A stretch of 64,000 nt of DNA, from NCBI GenBank assembly GCA_017433245.1, contig JAFRHO010000014.1, forward strand, positions 1-64,000, given 5' to 3'. Below the pieces are notes generated by a model. It searched no databases. It was not told the origin of the DNA and worked only from the letters and a program-made list of their open reading frames with translations. How positions within the stretch are numbered: the first letter of the stretch is position 1; each line of letters begins with the position of its first letter. The position numbers were made by a program, and so were the translations under genes. Positions 49,281 through 59,284 of the stretch are shown in pieces. This DNA is from Candidatus Saccharimonadota bacterium (GTDB lineage: Bacteria > Patescibacteriota > Saccharimonadia > Saccharimonadales > Saccharimonadaceae).

Positions 49281-49505
49281 TTAATCCTTGAGTCGAAAGC
49301 TGATTCTACCCTTTGTAAGATCGTAAGGGGTTAACTCAACCTCAACTCTGTCACCCGGGACGAGACGAATATAGTTCTTTCGCATCTTCCCGCTCATATG
49401 GGCAACAATAACATGACCATTCTCGAGTTCAACCCGAAACTGGGTATTTGGCAATGCTTCCACAACACTGCCAGTGAGTTTAATCACTTCCTTTTGACTA
49501 GCCAT
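49281..49505 (-). CDS. infA: Translation initiation factor IF-1
   Basis: The 74-residue S1/OB-fold protein has [39 protein letters not shown] and [16 protein letters not shown]. It occupies the A site during initiation. The promoter TTGACT, 17 nt, TACAAT lies at 49519-49547, overlapping the end of the sortase gene. Confidence 0.97.
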   Translation of the reverse strand: MASQKEVIKLTGSVVEALPNTQFRVELENGHVIVAHMSGKMRKNYIRLVPGDRVEVELTPYDLTKGRISFRLKD

Positions 49506-49518
49506 AAATTACCATTTA

Positions 49519-49547
49519 ATTGTAGCACACAAAAACGAATTAGTCAA
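49519..49547 (-). promoter_or_regulatory. Promoter of infA
   Basis: TTGACT (49542-49547), 17 nt ending TGTGC, TACAAT (49519-49524). It overlaps the stop of the upstream sortase gene. Confidence 0.75.
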
Positions 49548-50223
49548 CAAGAACCGCTCGTGTGAATTGACGCGATAAATATGTTTGCTGTTGATCTGAC
49601 CAATCACCCGTACAAGTAATTAAAGTAACTGATTCTTTGCCCTTTTCAGGGGATTTACCTGCTTCCGGCATATATCCATTCGATTCCGCCAAGGGGACAG
49701 CTTTATTCTCAACCACCTTATAGTTGAATACCACGCCATCTCCACGCTCCACCTTAATTATGTCACCAATCACTAAACTTGGTAAATCCTTAAATACTCC
49801 ATGCACGTGTGGTCCACCATTATGTCCATCAATCATCATCGTACCGCCCTGACCCGGCTTTCCTGAGCTCTCATACCAACCCACATCGAAAATATTCCGA
49901 GGCGTATCAAGCTCACCTTTCTCATTCACCCCCATCGATAAAATACGGGCATTTCTTATCCCAAGTCTCTCTATAGTCAAATATCGTGGTCGGTCTGGTG
50001 CTACAACATATTCATACACCTCCGTCTCGGTTGGTGGAGTTTCAATCAATTCTTCCTCCTCTAGTTGTCCTTCTACTACTACCCTCTCAGAACCCTCTTT
50101 TTCATTATAATAACCATTTTCAAACGTAATCACTCGAATCAAGAACACCAAAAACAGTATTACTATAACCGACCAAATTGCCCACCTGATAATATCTCGG
50201 CGGTTACCAAGCCTAAGACTCAT
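49540..50223 (-). CDS. Sortase inserted between secY and infA
   Basis: The 227-residue protein has an N-terminal membrane segment (~13-31), an acidic linker (EGQLEEEELIETPPTETEV) and a sortase domain from ~80: YLTIERLGIRNARILSMG, IDGHNGGPHVHGVFKDL (His ~137), SVTLITCTGDWS (Cys ~203) and SRQFTRAVLV (Arg ~221). The layout resembles class E/F actinobacterial-type sortases. It overlaps secY by 11 nt, so it is co-translated with the translocon that exports its substrates. It occupies the position of adk-map in most bacterial spc operons. Confidence 0.9.
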   Translation of the reverse strand: MSLRLGNRRDIIRWAIWSVIVILFLVFLIRVITFENGYYNEKEGSERVVVEGQLEEEELIETPPTETEVYEYVVAPDRPRYLTIERLGIRNARILSMGVNEKGELDTPRNIFDVGWYESSGKPGQGGTMMIDGHNGGPHVHGVFKDLPSLVIGDIIKVERGDGVVFNYKVVENKAVPLAESNGYMPEAGKSPEKGKESVTLITCTGDWSDQQQTYLSRQFTRAVLVD

Positions 50224-51637
50224 TGCTAAAATCGTCGTATGTTATCATTAATGCTCTAGAATCCACCGACCTTAGATTCTCCAGTGCCACCGTCACTACA
50301 ATCAGAAGTCCAGTACCCGAAATCGATAAACCAATCGGCGCCCCAGTCGTCACAATAAAGATATAATCAGTAATAAACGGCAACATCGCAATTAAGCCTA
50401 ACGACAAAGCTCCAAACAAATCCAGGTGATTGACTACCTTTGACAAATATTTTGCTGTAGCAATCCCCGGCCTTACTCCTTCGATAAAACCACCTTGCTT
50501 CTGCAAATTATCCGCAATCTCCTTCGTGTTAAAGATGATTGAGGTATAAAAATAGGTAAAAGCGAATACTAACACAAAGTACATCGCTGGGTAGACAAAC
50601 CATTTGGCTGTTATACCATCCGGATACATCGTGGCGAAATTGTTAGCCGAAGGTGCCGAGAATACTGAAACTAGAGTCTCGCCAATCTCGTTACCGGGAT
50701 TAACTGTAGTAATAACTTGACCTACCAACGCCGGTAGAGACAAGAACGCTGTCGCAAAAATTACCGGAATCACACCAGCCGCGATTAGTTTAATCGGCAA
50801 TATCGATTTAATCCCGCCATAAGATGAATTACCATGCACTCTCTTTGCATAGTTTACCGTAATAATCCTCTGCGCCTCGTTCAACTTCACCAATATATAA
50901 ATTACTACAATCATTGCAATCGTAAAGCCAAAGATAATCCAAAATGTAGTTGGATCTACCGGAATATCTAACCCAAACAAATTCAATGTACCATTGCTTG
51001 TATCGAAAAGTGCTGCACCAAGTGAAGCCATTGTCATGGGAAGTTGTGAAATAATCGAAGCAAAAATCATGGTCGAAATACCATTTCCAATGCCTTGTTC
51101 AGTAATCAATTCACCCAACCACATCAAAATCACCGAACCTGCCGTCATTGCTGTTACCGACAAAGCCCAATCTCGGAAGGTCGGCACGAAATCTGTTGCG
51201 ATATTCGCCGACACAGTCGACTGGTATAAAATAAAGATATAAGCAATTGATTGCACCACCGCTAGAGGTACCGTGAGCATACGGGTCCACTGATTAATCT
51301 TTCGTCGCCCTGTCTCACCGTCATTCGATAATTCCTCCAAACGTGGTACCGCTTTAGTTAAAAGCTGAATCACAATCGAACCGGTAATGTATGGCGAGAG
51401 ACCAACTAGAATAATACTAAATGAGGCCAGTCCGCCACCCGAAATCAAGTTCAAGAAATTCGAAAAGTCTGACTTCTCCATCAAATTCGATACTGCTTCC
51501 TTAAAAGTTGAAGCATCGCCCATTGGCACTGGAATCTGCGCGAGCAGCCGATAAGCCACAATAATCCCGAGTATAATCAATACTCGTTTCAGCATGTCTT
51601 TATTCTTTAGGGATTTGAAAATAGTCTTGAAATGCAT
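50213..51637 (-). CDS. secY: Preprotein translocase subunit SecY
   Basis: The 474-residue membrane protein has ten predicted transmembrane segments. Family motifs are RLLAQIPVPMG, FSIILVGLSPYITGSIVIQL, GRRKINQWTRMLTV, GNGISTMIFASI, and in loop C5 KEIADNLQKQGGFIEGVRPG. It forms the Sec channel. RBS AGAGG precedes the ATG. Confidence 0.97.
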   Translation of the reverse strand: MHFKTIFKSLKNKDMLKRVLIILGIIVAYRLLAQIPVPMGDASTFKEAVSNLMEKSDFSNFLNLISGGGLASFSIILVGLSPYITGSIVIQLLTKAVPRLEELSNDGETGRRKINQWTRMLTVPLAVVQSIAYIFILYQSTVSANIATDFVPTFRDWALSVTAMTAGSVILMWLGELITEQGIGNGISTMIFASIISQLPMTMASLGAALFDTSNGTLNLFGLDIPVDPTTFWIIFGFTIAMIVVIYILVKLNEAQRIITVNYAKRVHGNSSYGGIKSILPIKLIAAGVIPVIFATAFLSLPALVGQVITTVNPGNEIGETLVSVFSAPSANNFATMYPDGITAKWFVYPAMYFVLVFAFTYFYTSIIFNTKEIADNLQKQGGFIEGVRPGIATAKYLSKVVNHLDLFGALSLGLIAMLPFITDYIFIVTTGAPIGLSISGTGLLIVVTVALENLRSVDSRALMITYDDFSNES

Positions 51638-51684
51638 AAAACCTCTTTAGTAACTACATACTATAATACCACACCCACACCAAA

Positions 51685-51711
51685 AAATAAAGGGCTTTAC
51701 GCCCTTTATTT
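51685..51711 (-). terminator. Intrinsic terminator of rpoBC
   Basis: AAATAAAGGGC-gtaaa-GCCCTTTATTT with T-run, directly after the rpoC stop. Confidence 0.9.
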
Positions 51712-54700
51712 TTAGAGATTTTCTAAATCTGCTTCTGTAGGTACTTTTGAATCCGGAGTCTCAAAATCTTCGAGCGGTACTACACCAGTCCCCACCGGAA
51801 TCTTACGACCGATAATCACATTCTCCTTCAAGCCTCGCAAATGGTCAACACGACCATTGATTGCCGCATTGATAAGTACACGAGTAGTATCTTGGAAAGA
51901 TGCTGCAGATAAGAATGAGTCCGAAAAGATAGAAACTTTCGTAATACCAAGTAATAAGTTGGTATAAGTTGCTGGCTCTTTACCAGCCTTCTCTAGCCTA
52001 CGATTCTCCATCGTCACTACTGCTCTAGATGTAATATCGCCAGAGACAAACTCCGAATCGCCAGGATCATTGATTTGTACTCTAGAGAACATCTGACGTA
52101 CCAAAATCTCAAGATGCTTTGGTGAAATTTCATGGCCCTGAGCCGCATACACGTTCAAAACATCATTCATAATATAGCGTTCGGTTGCCTCAATTCCTTT
52201 ATACTTCAACAAATCTTGCAAGTTCAAAGAACCAGTCGTGAGTCTATCGCCAGCCTTAACTGAATCATTTGATTTCACTACCAACTCAGCGTCACCAGGA
52301 ATCTCAATACGAATTGGTGCACTCGCTGCTGCAACCAAGATTACAGCATCTTTCACTAGTTCCACTACACCATCACGTGGTGCCTTAATGGCAGGCTTAT
52401 CGCCAGCTTTTCGTACCAAAGTAGCTCCCGCTTTCACACTTTCACCATCTTTGACCACTGGCTTACGGCTACCGATTTCAAATCGCTCAATCTCACCAGA
52501 CTGTGGAGTAACTTGCACCACATAGTGATTACCATCCTCCCAAACTTCCACTACACCATCAATCGGTGAAATGTAAGCTTGACCTTTCGGCGTACGAGCC
52601 TCAAGAAGCTCTTCCACACGAGGAAGACCTCGAGCAATTGCACCGGAACCCGCCACACCAGAACCGTGTTTAGTATCGAGCGTTAGCTGCGTACCAGGTT
52701 CACCAAGCGACTGTGCCGCAATCACGCCCACTGGTTCATTGGCAGCCACCAACTCACGTGTTGACATATCCACACCATAGGCCTTACGTGGTACACCGTC
52801 AACGGCGGTCGTCGACAAAACAGATTGTATCTTAACGGAATCAATCTTCTCATCAGCTTCAATCTGTTCAGACATTTCCTTAGTAATCAACTCATCAGCT
52901 TCGAGGTAACCCGGCACCGGCTCAGCCGTATACCGACCGACCAGCCTTGCAGCAAACCCGATTCCAGAAAGTTCAGTCTCATTACGATACACTGTAAACC
53001 CAGGATCCTCTGCCACTTCGTCAGTCGTAAACACATCCTGAGACACATCTACCAAACGACGCGTGAGATAACCAGAGTCAGCAGTGCGAAGTGCCGTAGA
53101 TACCTGACCTTGACGCGCACCTCGAGTTGCAATAAAGGATTCTAGGGTATTTAAGCCTTTCTTATATGAAGACTTTACCGGAAGCTCAATTTCGTTGTTG
53201 TTAATATCCACCATGATACCAATCTCTGCCGAAGCAAGCTTGATGTTCGAAATATTACCACGAGCACCGGAGTTCACCATTACCGCAATATCGGTATCCA
53301 TCTCAGATAGTTTCCCTTGCAAGAACTCTGAGATCTTTTTATCGATATCACGCCAGTTCGCTACAGTTAACTTATGACGTTCCTCTTCAGTCGTCAAACC
53401 ATCGTTATAATCTTGCTGAATGAGAGCAGTCTTCGCATCACCTTCCGCGATGAAATCATCAATCTCATCATAAGTCGGATAATCATCCTTCGCAGTTGAA
53501 ATTGACGCAATCGTCTCATACTCGAATGCTAAATCTTTCAAATCATCAGCCGTCTTGACCATAACCTCTGAACCATATAGGTCAAAGATATCGGCCATTA
53601 CCTTAGACAAATGCTTCTTAGTCTGTACTGAATTATCATATGGATAATCAACAGGTAGAATCTCATTAAAAATCACACGACCGAGAGTAGTATCACGAAT
53701 TTCCTTTTTCGCAAATACTCTAATCGGCGTCTGAAGCGCGATAATACCCTGATCGTAAGCCATTTCAGCCTCATACACACTAGAGAACGCTTTTGGCTTA
53801 CCAGTGTCCGTACCAGGCTTATCATAAGTCAGATAATAAGCCCCTAACACCACATCCTGGTAAATCGCAAGAACTGGAGAACCATCTGCAGGTTTCAGCA
53901 AGTTCTTCTGGGCCGACATCAATTCTCTAGCCTCAGCCTGTGCAGCGTCAGACAAAGGTAGATGCACTGCCATCTGGTCACCATCATAGTCCGCGTTGAA
54001 CCCTGATGCTACCAAAGGATGCAGTTTAATCGCTTTACCTTCAATTAATCTCGGCTGGAACGCCTGAACTGACAAACGATGTAGAGACGGAGCACGGTTG
54101 AGAAGCACATACTTACCCTTAATTACTTCATCAAGTGCATCCCAAACTACGGTTTCCTTCGATTCAATCAAACGAGAAGCTGATCGAATATTATTGGCAT
54201 ATTCATTACCAATCAACCATGAAATCACAAACGGCTTAAAGAGCTCGAGCGCCATTTGCTTCGGCAAACCACATTCATTAAGCTTTAGTTCTGGACCTAC
54301 CACAATTACTGAACGACCAGAGTAGTCCACGCGCTTACCAAGTAGGTTCTGACGAAAACGACCTTGTTTACCTTTCAGTAAATCGGATAATGATTTCAAT
54401 TTGCGTCGCCCATTGGCTGAGTTTACCCCGCGCGAACCATGCGCAGCAGAGTTGTCAATCAAAGCATCAACCGCTTCCTGGAGCATTCTCATTTCATTGC
54501 GACAAATCACTTCTGGAGCATTCAAATCAATCAATTTCTTCAACCGGTTGTTTCGGTTAATTACTCGACGGTACAAATCATTCAAATCAGAGGTAGCGAA
54601 ACGCCCACCAGGAAGTGCAATCATCGGACGGAGATCCGGAGGAATCACTGGTATGACAGTTAGAATCAGATCTTCTGGTTTAATTCCAGCCGCCTGCATA

Positions 54701-55545
54701 CCCTCCAAGGTCTTCAAACGTTTTTGAATCTTCTTTTCCTTCTGACCACGAGCCTCAGCTTCTTCAGCCCGAAGATTTTCAATCAATTTGTCGAGGTCAA
54801 TCTCGTCTAACATTTTCTTAATTGCCGAAGCACCCATCTCAACCGTAATAAAGTCCTCATACTCTTCTGGTAAGTTGCGGTATTCAACCTCAGTAATAGT
54901 ATTACCCTTTTTAAATGACTCTAGACTTGACTTCCTAGCAGAATAATCCGCTTCTAGTTCGTCTAATTCGTTAGCTTGCGCTTCAGCCAAAGCTTTCACA
55001 TCCGCCCCGTCAGCTTTCGCTTCCTTCTCATAGCGTAACTTAATAGCTTCGCGTGCCGCCATCGTCTGGCTTTCCAAATTTTCCAATGCTTTCTGCACTT
55101 CATCGGTTTTTGCGTCAATGATAAGATAAGTTGCAAAGTAAACCACCTTCTCAATATTTTTCACAGTAATATCGAGTAAAAGTGATAAAGCTGAGGGTAC
55201 ACCACGCATAAACCAGATGTGCGCCACTGGAGCAGCCAGTGAAATGTGCCCCATCCGCTCACGCCTCGTAATTGACTTTGTAACTAAATTACCTTCCTTA
55301 TCAACAGCTGCTTCACGGCTTCTTACACCTTTAAGCTTCGAATCATGCGGATTGATATCCTTAGTCGGACCAAAAATTCTTTCGCAGAATAATCCGTCAC
55401 GTTCTGGTTTTTGAGTCCGATAGTTAATCGTCTCTGGCTTGGTGACTTCACCATAGCTCCAATTCAAGATATCGTCACGACTAGCTACCGTCAGTCTAAT
55501 CGAGTCGAAATCCGAAGCGCTGATAAAATTATCCATCCACGCCAT
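51712..55545 (-). CDS. rpoC: RNA polymerase beta-prime subunit (zinc sites lost)
   Basis: The ATG at 55545 (MAWMDNFISASDFDSIRLTV) follows AGAGGAG and the rpoB stop; an in-frame start 33 nt further upstream would overlap rpoB. The ~1277-residue subunit has the catalytic Mg motif NADYDGDQMAVH (~450), RTADSGYLTRRLVDVSQDV and EPVGVIAAQSLGEPGTQLTL. In the N-terminal zinc ribbon (after FCERIFGPTKD) the four Cys are missing (DINPHDSKLKGVRSREAAVD). The second zinc site before MSTRELVAANEP reads STTAVDGVPRKAYGVD, also without Cys. Both zinc sites are thus lost. Confidence 0.96.
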   Translation of the reverse strand: MAWMDNFISASDFDSIRLTVASRDDILNWSYGEVTKPETINYRTQKPERDGLFCERIFGPTKDINPHDSKLKGVRSREAAVDKEGNLVTKSITRRERMGHISLAAPVAHIWFMRGVPSALSLLLDITVKNIEKVVYFATYLIIDAKTDEVQKALENLESQTMAAREAIKLRYEKEAKADGADVKALAEAQANELDELEADYSARKSSLESFKKGNTITEVEYRNLPEEYEDFITVEMGASAIKKMLDEIDLDKLIENLRAEEAEARGQKEKKIQKRLKTLEGMQAAGIKPEDLILTVIPVIPPDLRPMIALPGGRFATSDLNDLYRRVINRNNRLKKLIDLNAPEVICRNEMRMLQEAVDALIDNSAAHGSRGVNSANGRRKLKSLSDLLKGKQGRFRQNLLGKRVDYSGRSVIVVGPELKLNECGLPKQMALELFKPFVISWLIGNEYANNIRSASRLIESKETVVWDALDEVIKGKYVLLNRAPSLHRLSVQAFQPRLIEGKAIKLHPLVASGFNADYDGDQMAVHLPLSDAAQAEARELMSAQKNLLKPADGSPVLAIYQDVVLGAYYLTYDKPGTDTGKPKAFSSVYEAEMAYDQGIIALQTPIRVFAKKEIRDTTLGRVIFNEILPVDYPYDNSVQTKKHLSKVMADIFDLYGSEVMVKTADDLKDLAFEYETIASISTAKDDYPTYDEIDDFIAEGDAKTALIQQDYNDGLTTEEERHKLTVANWRDIDKKISEFLQGKLSEMDTDIAVMVNSGARGNISNIKLASAEIGIMVDINNNEIELPVKSSYKKGLNTLESFIATRGARQGQVSTALRTADSGYLTRRLVDVSQDVFTTDEVAEDPGFTVYRNETELSGIGFAARLVGRYTAEPVPGYLEADELITKEMSEQIEADEKIDSVKIQSVLSTTAVDGVPRKAYGVDMSTRELVAANEPVGVIAAQSLGEPGTQLTLDTKHGSGVAGSGAIARGLPRVEELLEARTPKGQAYISPIDGVVEVWEDGNHYVVQVTPQSGEIERFEIGSRKPVVKDGESVKAGATLVRKAGDKPAIKAPRDGVVELVKDAVILVAAASAPIRIEIPGDAELVVKSNDSVKAGDRLTTGSLNLQDLLKYKGIEATERYIMNDVLNVYAAQGHEISPKHLEILVRQMFSRVQINDPGDSEFVSGDITSRAVVTMENRRLEKAGKEPATYTNLLLGITKVSIFSDSFLSAASFQDTTRVLINAAINGRVDHLRGLKENVIIGRKIPVGTGVVPLEDFETPDSKVPTEADLENL

Positions 55546-55546
55546 C

Positions 55547-58500
55547 TTAGAACTCCTCTCCGAGGTCGACCGTGCCATCCTCTTCGTCTACCTCTGTTAT
55601 TTCTACACCTTCTTCCGCCATCATTGCTTCGGCCTCCGATTCATCGAGGTCGAGAATCTGCGGCTCGGTGTCTTTCTTATGCTGATCATAGATGGATTGA
55701 TCATCTTTGTTTTTCTCAATTTCTCTTGACGTTCTCTCAATTACGTCGCCTGCATCGGCTGATTCACCGTGGTCTAACAAATCTACCTTGAGACCTAAGC
55801 CTTGCAACTCTTTCACTAACACATTGAAACCTTCTGGTAACTTCGGCCCTTCAATCGGTTCGTGTTTAATGATTGCCTCATAGGCCTTCGCGCGGCCATA
55901 GACGTCATCTGACTTAATTGTTAACATCTCTTGCAAAGTCGTCGCTGCGCCATAAGCCTCTAGTGCCCAGACCTCCATTTCCCCGAAGCGCTGACCACCA
56001 TTTTGGGCTTTACCACCTAATGGCTGTTGCGTCACCATCGTGTAAGGACCAGTTGAACGCGCGTGAATCTTATCTTCTACCATGTGGTGAAGTTTTAGCA
56101 TATGCATCACACCAACTGAAGTTCTTTCCTCAAATGGTTCACCCGTAAGACCATCATACAGTTGTACTCTGCCGTCACGTTGATAACCAGCTCTTTCAAG
56201 CTCTGACGAAATCTTCTCATCAGGCACACCGTTAAATGATGGAGTTGCTACTGTGTAGCCTAATGCTCTAGCGGCCATACCAAGGTGTGTTTCGAATAAC
56301 TGCCCGAGATTCATACGTGAAGGCACACCCATTGGCGAAAGTACGATATCGATTGGCGTACCATCTTCCATAAATGGCATATCCTCTACTGGAAGCACTC
56401 TCGATACCACACCTTTATTGCCGTGACGACCAGCCAACTTATCACCAACACCAATCTTACGCATCTCTGCGACAAAGATTTTAATCTGCATGATTACGCC
56501 AGCTTTCAGTTCGTGACCCTGCTCACGTGTATAAACACGCACATCCACCACTTTACCAGTCGATGAACCGTTCATTCTAACCGAAGTATCACGTACATCC
56601 TTGGCCTTCTCACCGAAGATTGCCCGAAGCAACCGTTCCTCTGATGATAATTCCTGCTCACCTTTAGGCGTAATTTTACCAACCAGGATATCGCCATTGG
56701 ACACCTCAGAACCTACAGTTACGATACCATCTTCACCTAGGTGGCGAAGTGCATGTTCGGAGACGTTCGGGATATCTCGTGTGACTTGTTCTGGACCAAG
56801 TTTGGTTTCCCTGACCTCTACATCGAAATCCTTAATGTTTATCGAAGTCAAAGTGTCATCCTCAACCAAACGATTCGAAATCACAATTGCATCATCCATG
56901 TTATAACCACGCCACGGCATAAATGCTACTAGAAGATCTCGGCCAAGCGCTAACTCGCCATTATGAATCGAGGCACCCTCAATCAAAGTATCACCTTTTT
57001 TCACCTTTTGGCCACGGGCCACCGCTACGCGCTGATTATAACAACGATCATCATTAGTTTTTTCAAAATGTTGCAATCTGTATTCTTGATCACCACCTTT
57101 ATCATAAGTTACAATTACAGATTCACCATCAGCCTTCTTTACTACACCTGTCCCTGAAGCCATCACGAGTTGTGAAGTATTCTTGGCAACTTCACCTTCA
57201 ATACCAGTACCAACAATTGGATTATCTTGGCGAAGTAGAGGTACTGCTTGCTTCTGCATGGCACAGGCCATCAAAGAACGGTCAACACGGTTCTTTTCTA
57301 CGAATGGGATTAGCGATGCTGATACACCTAAAATCTCTTTGTGGGCTGCATCAATATGTGTCACTCTCTTAGCTTCTACCTGAGCCGGCGTACCATGCAC
57401 ACGTGCTGACACCCAATCTTCCACAAATTTACCGTTTTTGTCTCGTTTTACTGAAGCATCTGCGATAATCATATCATTTTCAGTTTCAGCATCCATGTAA
57501 ACGACCTCATCGGTCACTTTACCATTCTTCACTACTCGGTATGGCGCCTCAATGAAGCCATATTCATTCACTCTAGCGTAAGTCGCAAAGTTAAGCACCA
57601 AGCCTACGTTACCCCCTTCAGGTGTTTCCACCGTACAAATACGACCGTAGTGTGTCGGGTGCGCATCCCGCACATCAAAGCCGGCTCTTTCCCGAGTAAG
57701 ACCACCGGGGCCCATCGAAGATAAACGTCTCTTGTGGGCTAATTCCGAGAATGGGTTTACTTCATCCATTAACTGTGAAAGCTGTGAAGTAGCGAAGAAC
57801 TCCTTTACCGCAGCCACTACTGGACGCGAATTTAAAAGCTGCGACGGGGTTACATCGTCAGCACTTGCCATCGACATTCTATCGAGAATGTTGCGCTGTA
57901 ACCTGAGCATACCAAGACGGAATTGACGTTGCACCAACTCACCCACCAACTTCACACGACGGTTCGATAACGAATCAATATCATCCGCCGGTTCTTGTGT
58001 ATTATTTAAGCGAATAATCTCAGAGATAATTGCAATCACATCCTGCATCTGCAAAGTACGGTGTGTAGGATCATTCGGCGTATCAAAACCAAGTCGACGG
58101 TTAATCTTAAACCGACCTACATTTGAATAGTCATAACGCTTCGCATCAAAGAACATCCGTTCAATCATAGACTTTGCGTTTTCAACTGTCGCCAAGTCAC
58201 CTGGACGAATTCGGCGATAAACCTCAAGCAAAGCCTCACCTTGATTCGCGGTAGTATCCTTGTCAAGAGTAATGTCAATATAACTTTTCTCGCCATTATC
58301 AATATCTTTGAATTTTTCCTTAATCTCAGATTTGCCTAGTCCCAACGCCTTCAAGAAAGTTGTTACTGGAATTTTGCGGCGACGATCAATCTTCACATAA
58401 ATTGCATTATTAGCTGCAGTTTCGAATTCGAGCCAAGCACCACGACCTGGAATTACTTTAGCGCCATAATAATTACGCGTACCAATCGTCTCTGCGCTGA

Positions 58501-58927
58501 AGAATACCCCAGCTGAACGAATGAGCTGCGACACAATCACACGCTCAGTGCCATTAATAATAAACGTTGCACGTTCCGTCATCCACGGATAATCACCAAA
58601 GTAAATATCTTGCTCTTTTTTCTCACCAGTAGTCTTATTCTCAAGTTCTACCAGCACATGAAGAGGAGCTTCATAAGTTGCCAAATTATACTTCGCTTCT
58701 TGTTCCGTCTCCTTCGGATCCTTAAAGTAATAATCTTTAAACCTGAGTGAAAGTTTCTGACCAGTGTAGTCATCAATCGGATTTAACTCCGCAAAAACTT
58801 CCCTGAGGCCATTTTTGACAAAATCTTCCCACGAATCCTTCTGATGCTGTGTTAAATCAGGGATTGGGAGAGATTGGTCACCTTCGGTGAAGAATACTCT
58901 CTCACCTTGCTTTGGTTTTGTAGCCAT
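55547..58927 (-). CDS. rpoB: RNA polymerase beta subunit
   Basis: Start ATG 58927 (MATKPKQGERVFFTEGDQSL) after AGAGGTAG; the in-frame upstream ATG at 59005 has no ribosome site. The ~1126-residue subunit has SQLSQLMDEVNPFSELAHKR and RLSSMGPGGLTRERAG (the rifampicin region), RICTVETPEGGNVGLV, and near the C-terminus GGKAQNGGQRFGEMEVWALE. The extreme C-terminus is acidic (EEDGTVDLGEEF). Separated from rpoC by 1 nt. Confidence 0.97.
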   Translation of the reverse strand: MATKPKQGERVFFTEGDQSLPIPDLTQHQKDSWEDFVKNGLREVFAELNPIDDYTGQKLSLRFKDYYFKDPKETEQEAKYNLATYEAPLHVLVELENKTTGEKKEQDIYFGDYPWMTERATFIINGTERVIVSQLIRSAGVFFSAETIGTRNYYGAKVIPGRGAWLEFETAANNAIYVKIDRRRKIPVTTFLKALGLGKSEIKEKFKDIDNGEKSYIDITLDKDTTANQGEALLEVYRRIRPGDLATVENAKSMIERMFFDAKRYDYSNVGRFKINRRLGFDTPNDPTHRTLQMQDVIAIISEIIRLNNTQEPADDIDSLSNRRVKLVGELVQRQFRLGMLRLQRNILDRMSMASADDVTPSQLLNSRPVVAAVKEFFATSQLSQLMDEVNPFSELAHKRRLSSMGPGGLTRERAGFDVRDAHPTHYGRICTVETPEGGNVGLVLNFATYARVNEYGFIEAPYRVVKNGKVTDEVVYMDAETENDMIIADASVKRDKNGKFVEDWVSARVHGTPAQVEAKRVTHIDAAHKEILGVSASLIPFVEKNRVDRSLMACAMQKQAVPLLRQDNPIVGTGIEGEVAKNTSQLVMASGTGVVKKADGESVIVTYDKGGDQEYRLQHFEKTNDDRCYNQRVAVARGQKVKKGDTLIEGASIHNGELALGRDLLVAFMPWRGYNMDDAIVISNRLVEDDTLTSINIKDFDVEVRETKLGPEQVTRDIPNVSEHALRHLGEDGIVTVGSEVSNGDILVGKITPKGEQELSSEERLLRAIFGEKAKDVRDTSVRMNGSSTGKVVDVRVYTREQGHELKAGVIMQIKIFVAEMRKIGVGDKLAGRHGNKGVVSRVLPVEDMPFMEDGTPIDIVLSPMGVPSRMNLGQLFETHLGMAARALGYTVATPSFNGVPDEKISSELERAGYQRDGRVQLYDGLTGEPFEERTSVGVMHMLKLHHMVEDKIHARSTGPYTMVTQQPLGGKAQNGGQRFGEMEVWALEAYGAATTLQEMLTIKSDDVYGRAKAYEAIIKHEPIEGPKLPEGFNVLVKELQGLGLKVDLLDHGESADAGDVIERTSREIEKNKDDQSIYDQHKKDTEPQILDLDESEAEAMMAEEGVEITEVDEEDGTVDLGEEF

Positions 58928-59284
58928 TCTACCTCTTTTATATTTAGTGTTATTAATCTTTTTTGATAATTCATGAGTACACCTAACTCCATCGGGTATT
59001 CTCACAAAATATCTCAGCGCCGAAGATTACTGCCCTATCTCCCCCTGGGACTCGCCATATCCCACAAGTTACAAAAACAGGACACACTGCTTCTTATATT
59101 CAATAGTACCATACTCTCAGCGAATTTACAAGACTTTTACCACCAAAAAATCCTCTTTCTCAACTTAAGAGGATTTTTTAGACATATATAAGCTCTCAAC
59201 CCAATTTGTTATTTTCAAGCAAACTCGCAGTTAGTTAGCTTATGTTTAATTATACACGACCGTATTTAAATGTCAAGCACTTTT
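58928..59284 (-). promoter_or_regulatory. rpoB upstream region: P1, attenuator-like terminator, leader peptide, P2
   Basis: The 357-nt gap contains (minus strand) P1: TTGACA (59271-59276), 16 nt, TATAAT (59249-59254). A perfect intrinsic terminator lies about 65 nt beyond it: AAAAAATCCTCTT...AAGAGGATTTTTT (59145-59179). A 6-residue reading frame MSKKSS (ATG at 59185, stop inside the hairpin, with GAG 9 nt upstream) overlaps the 5' arm. P2 follows: TTGTAA (59126-59131), 17 nt, TACTAT (59103-59108). The remaining ~170 nt to rpoB are GC-richer with hairpin potential (GGGAT...GTCCC-type). A ~98-nt RNA from P1 is predicted; either attenuation or a small RNA is possible. Confidence 0.6.
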
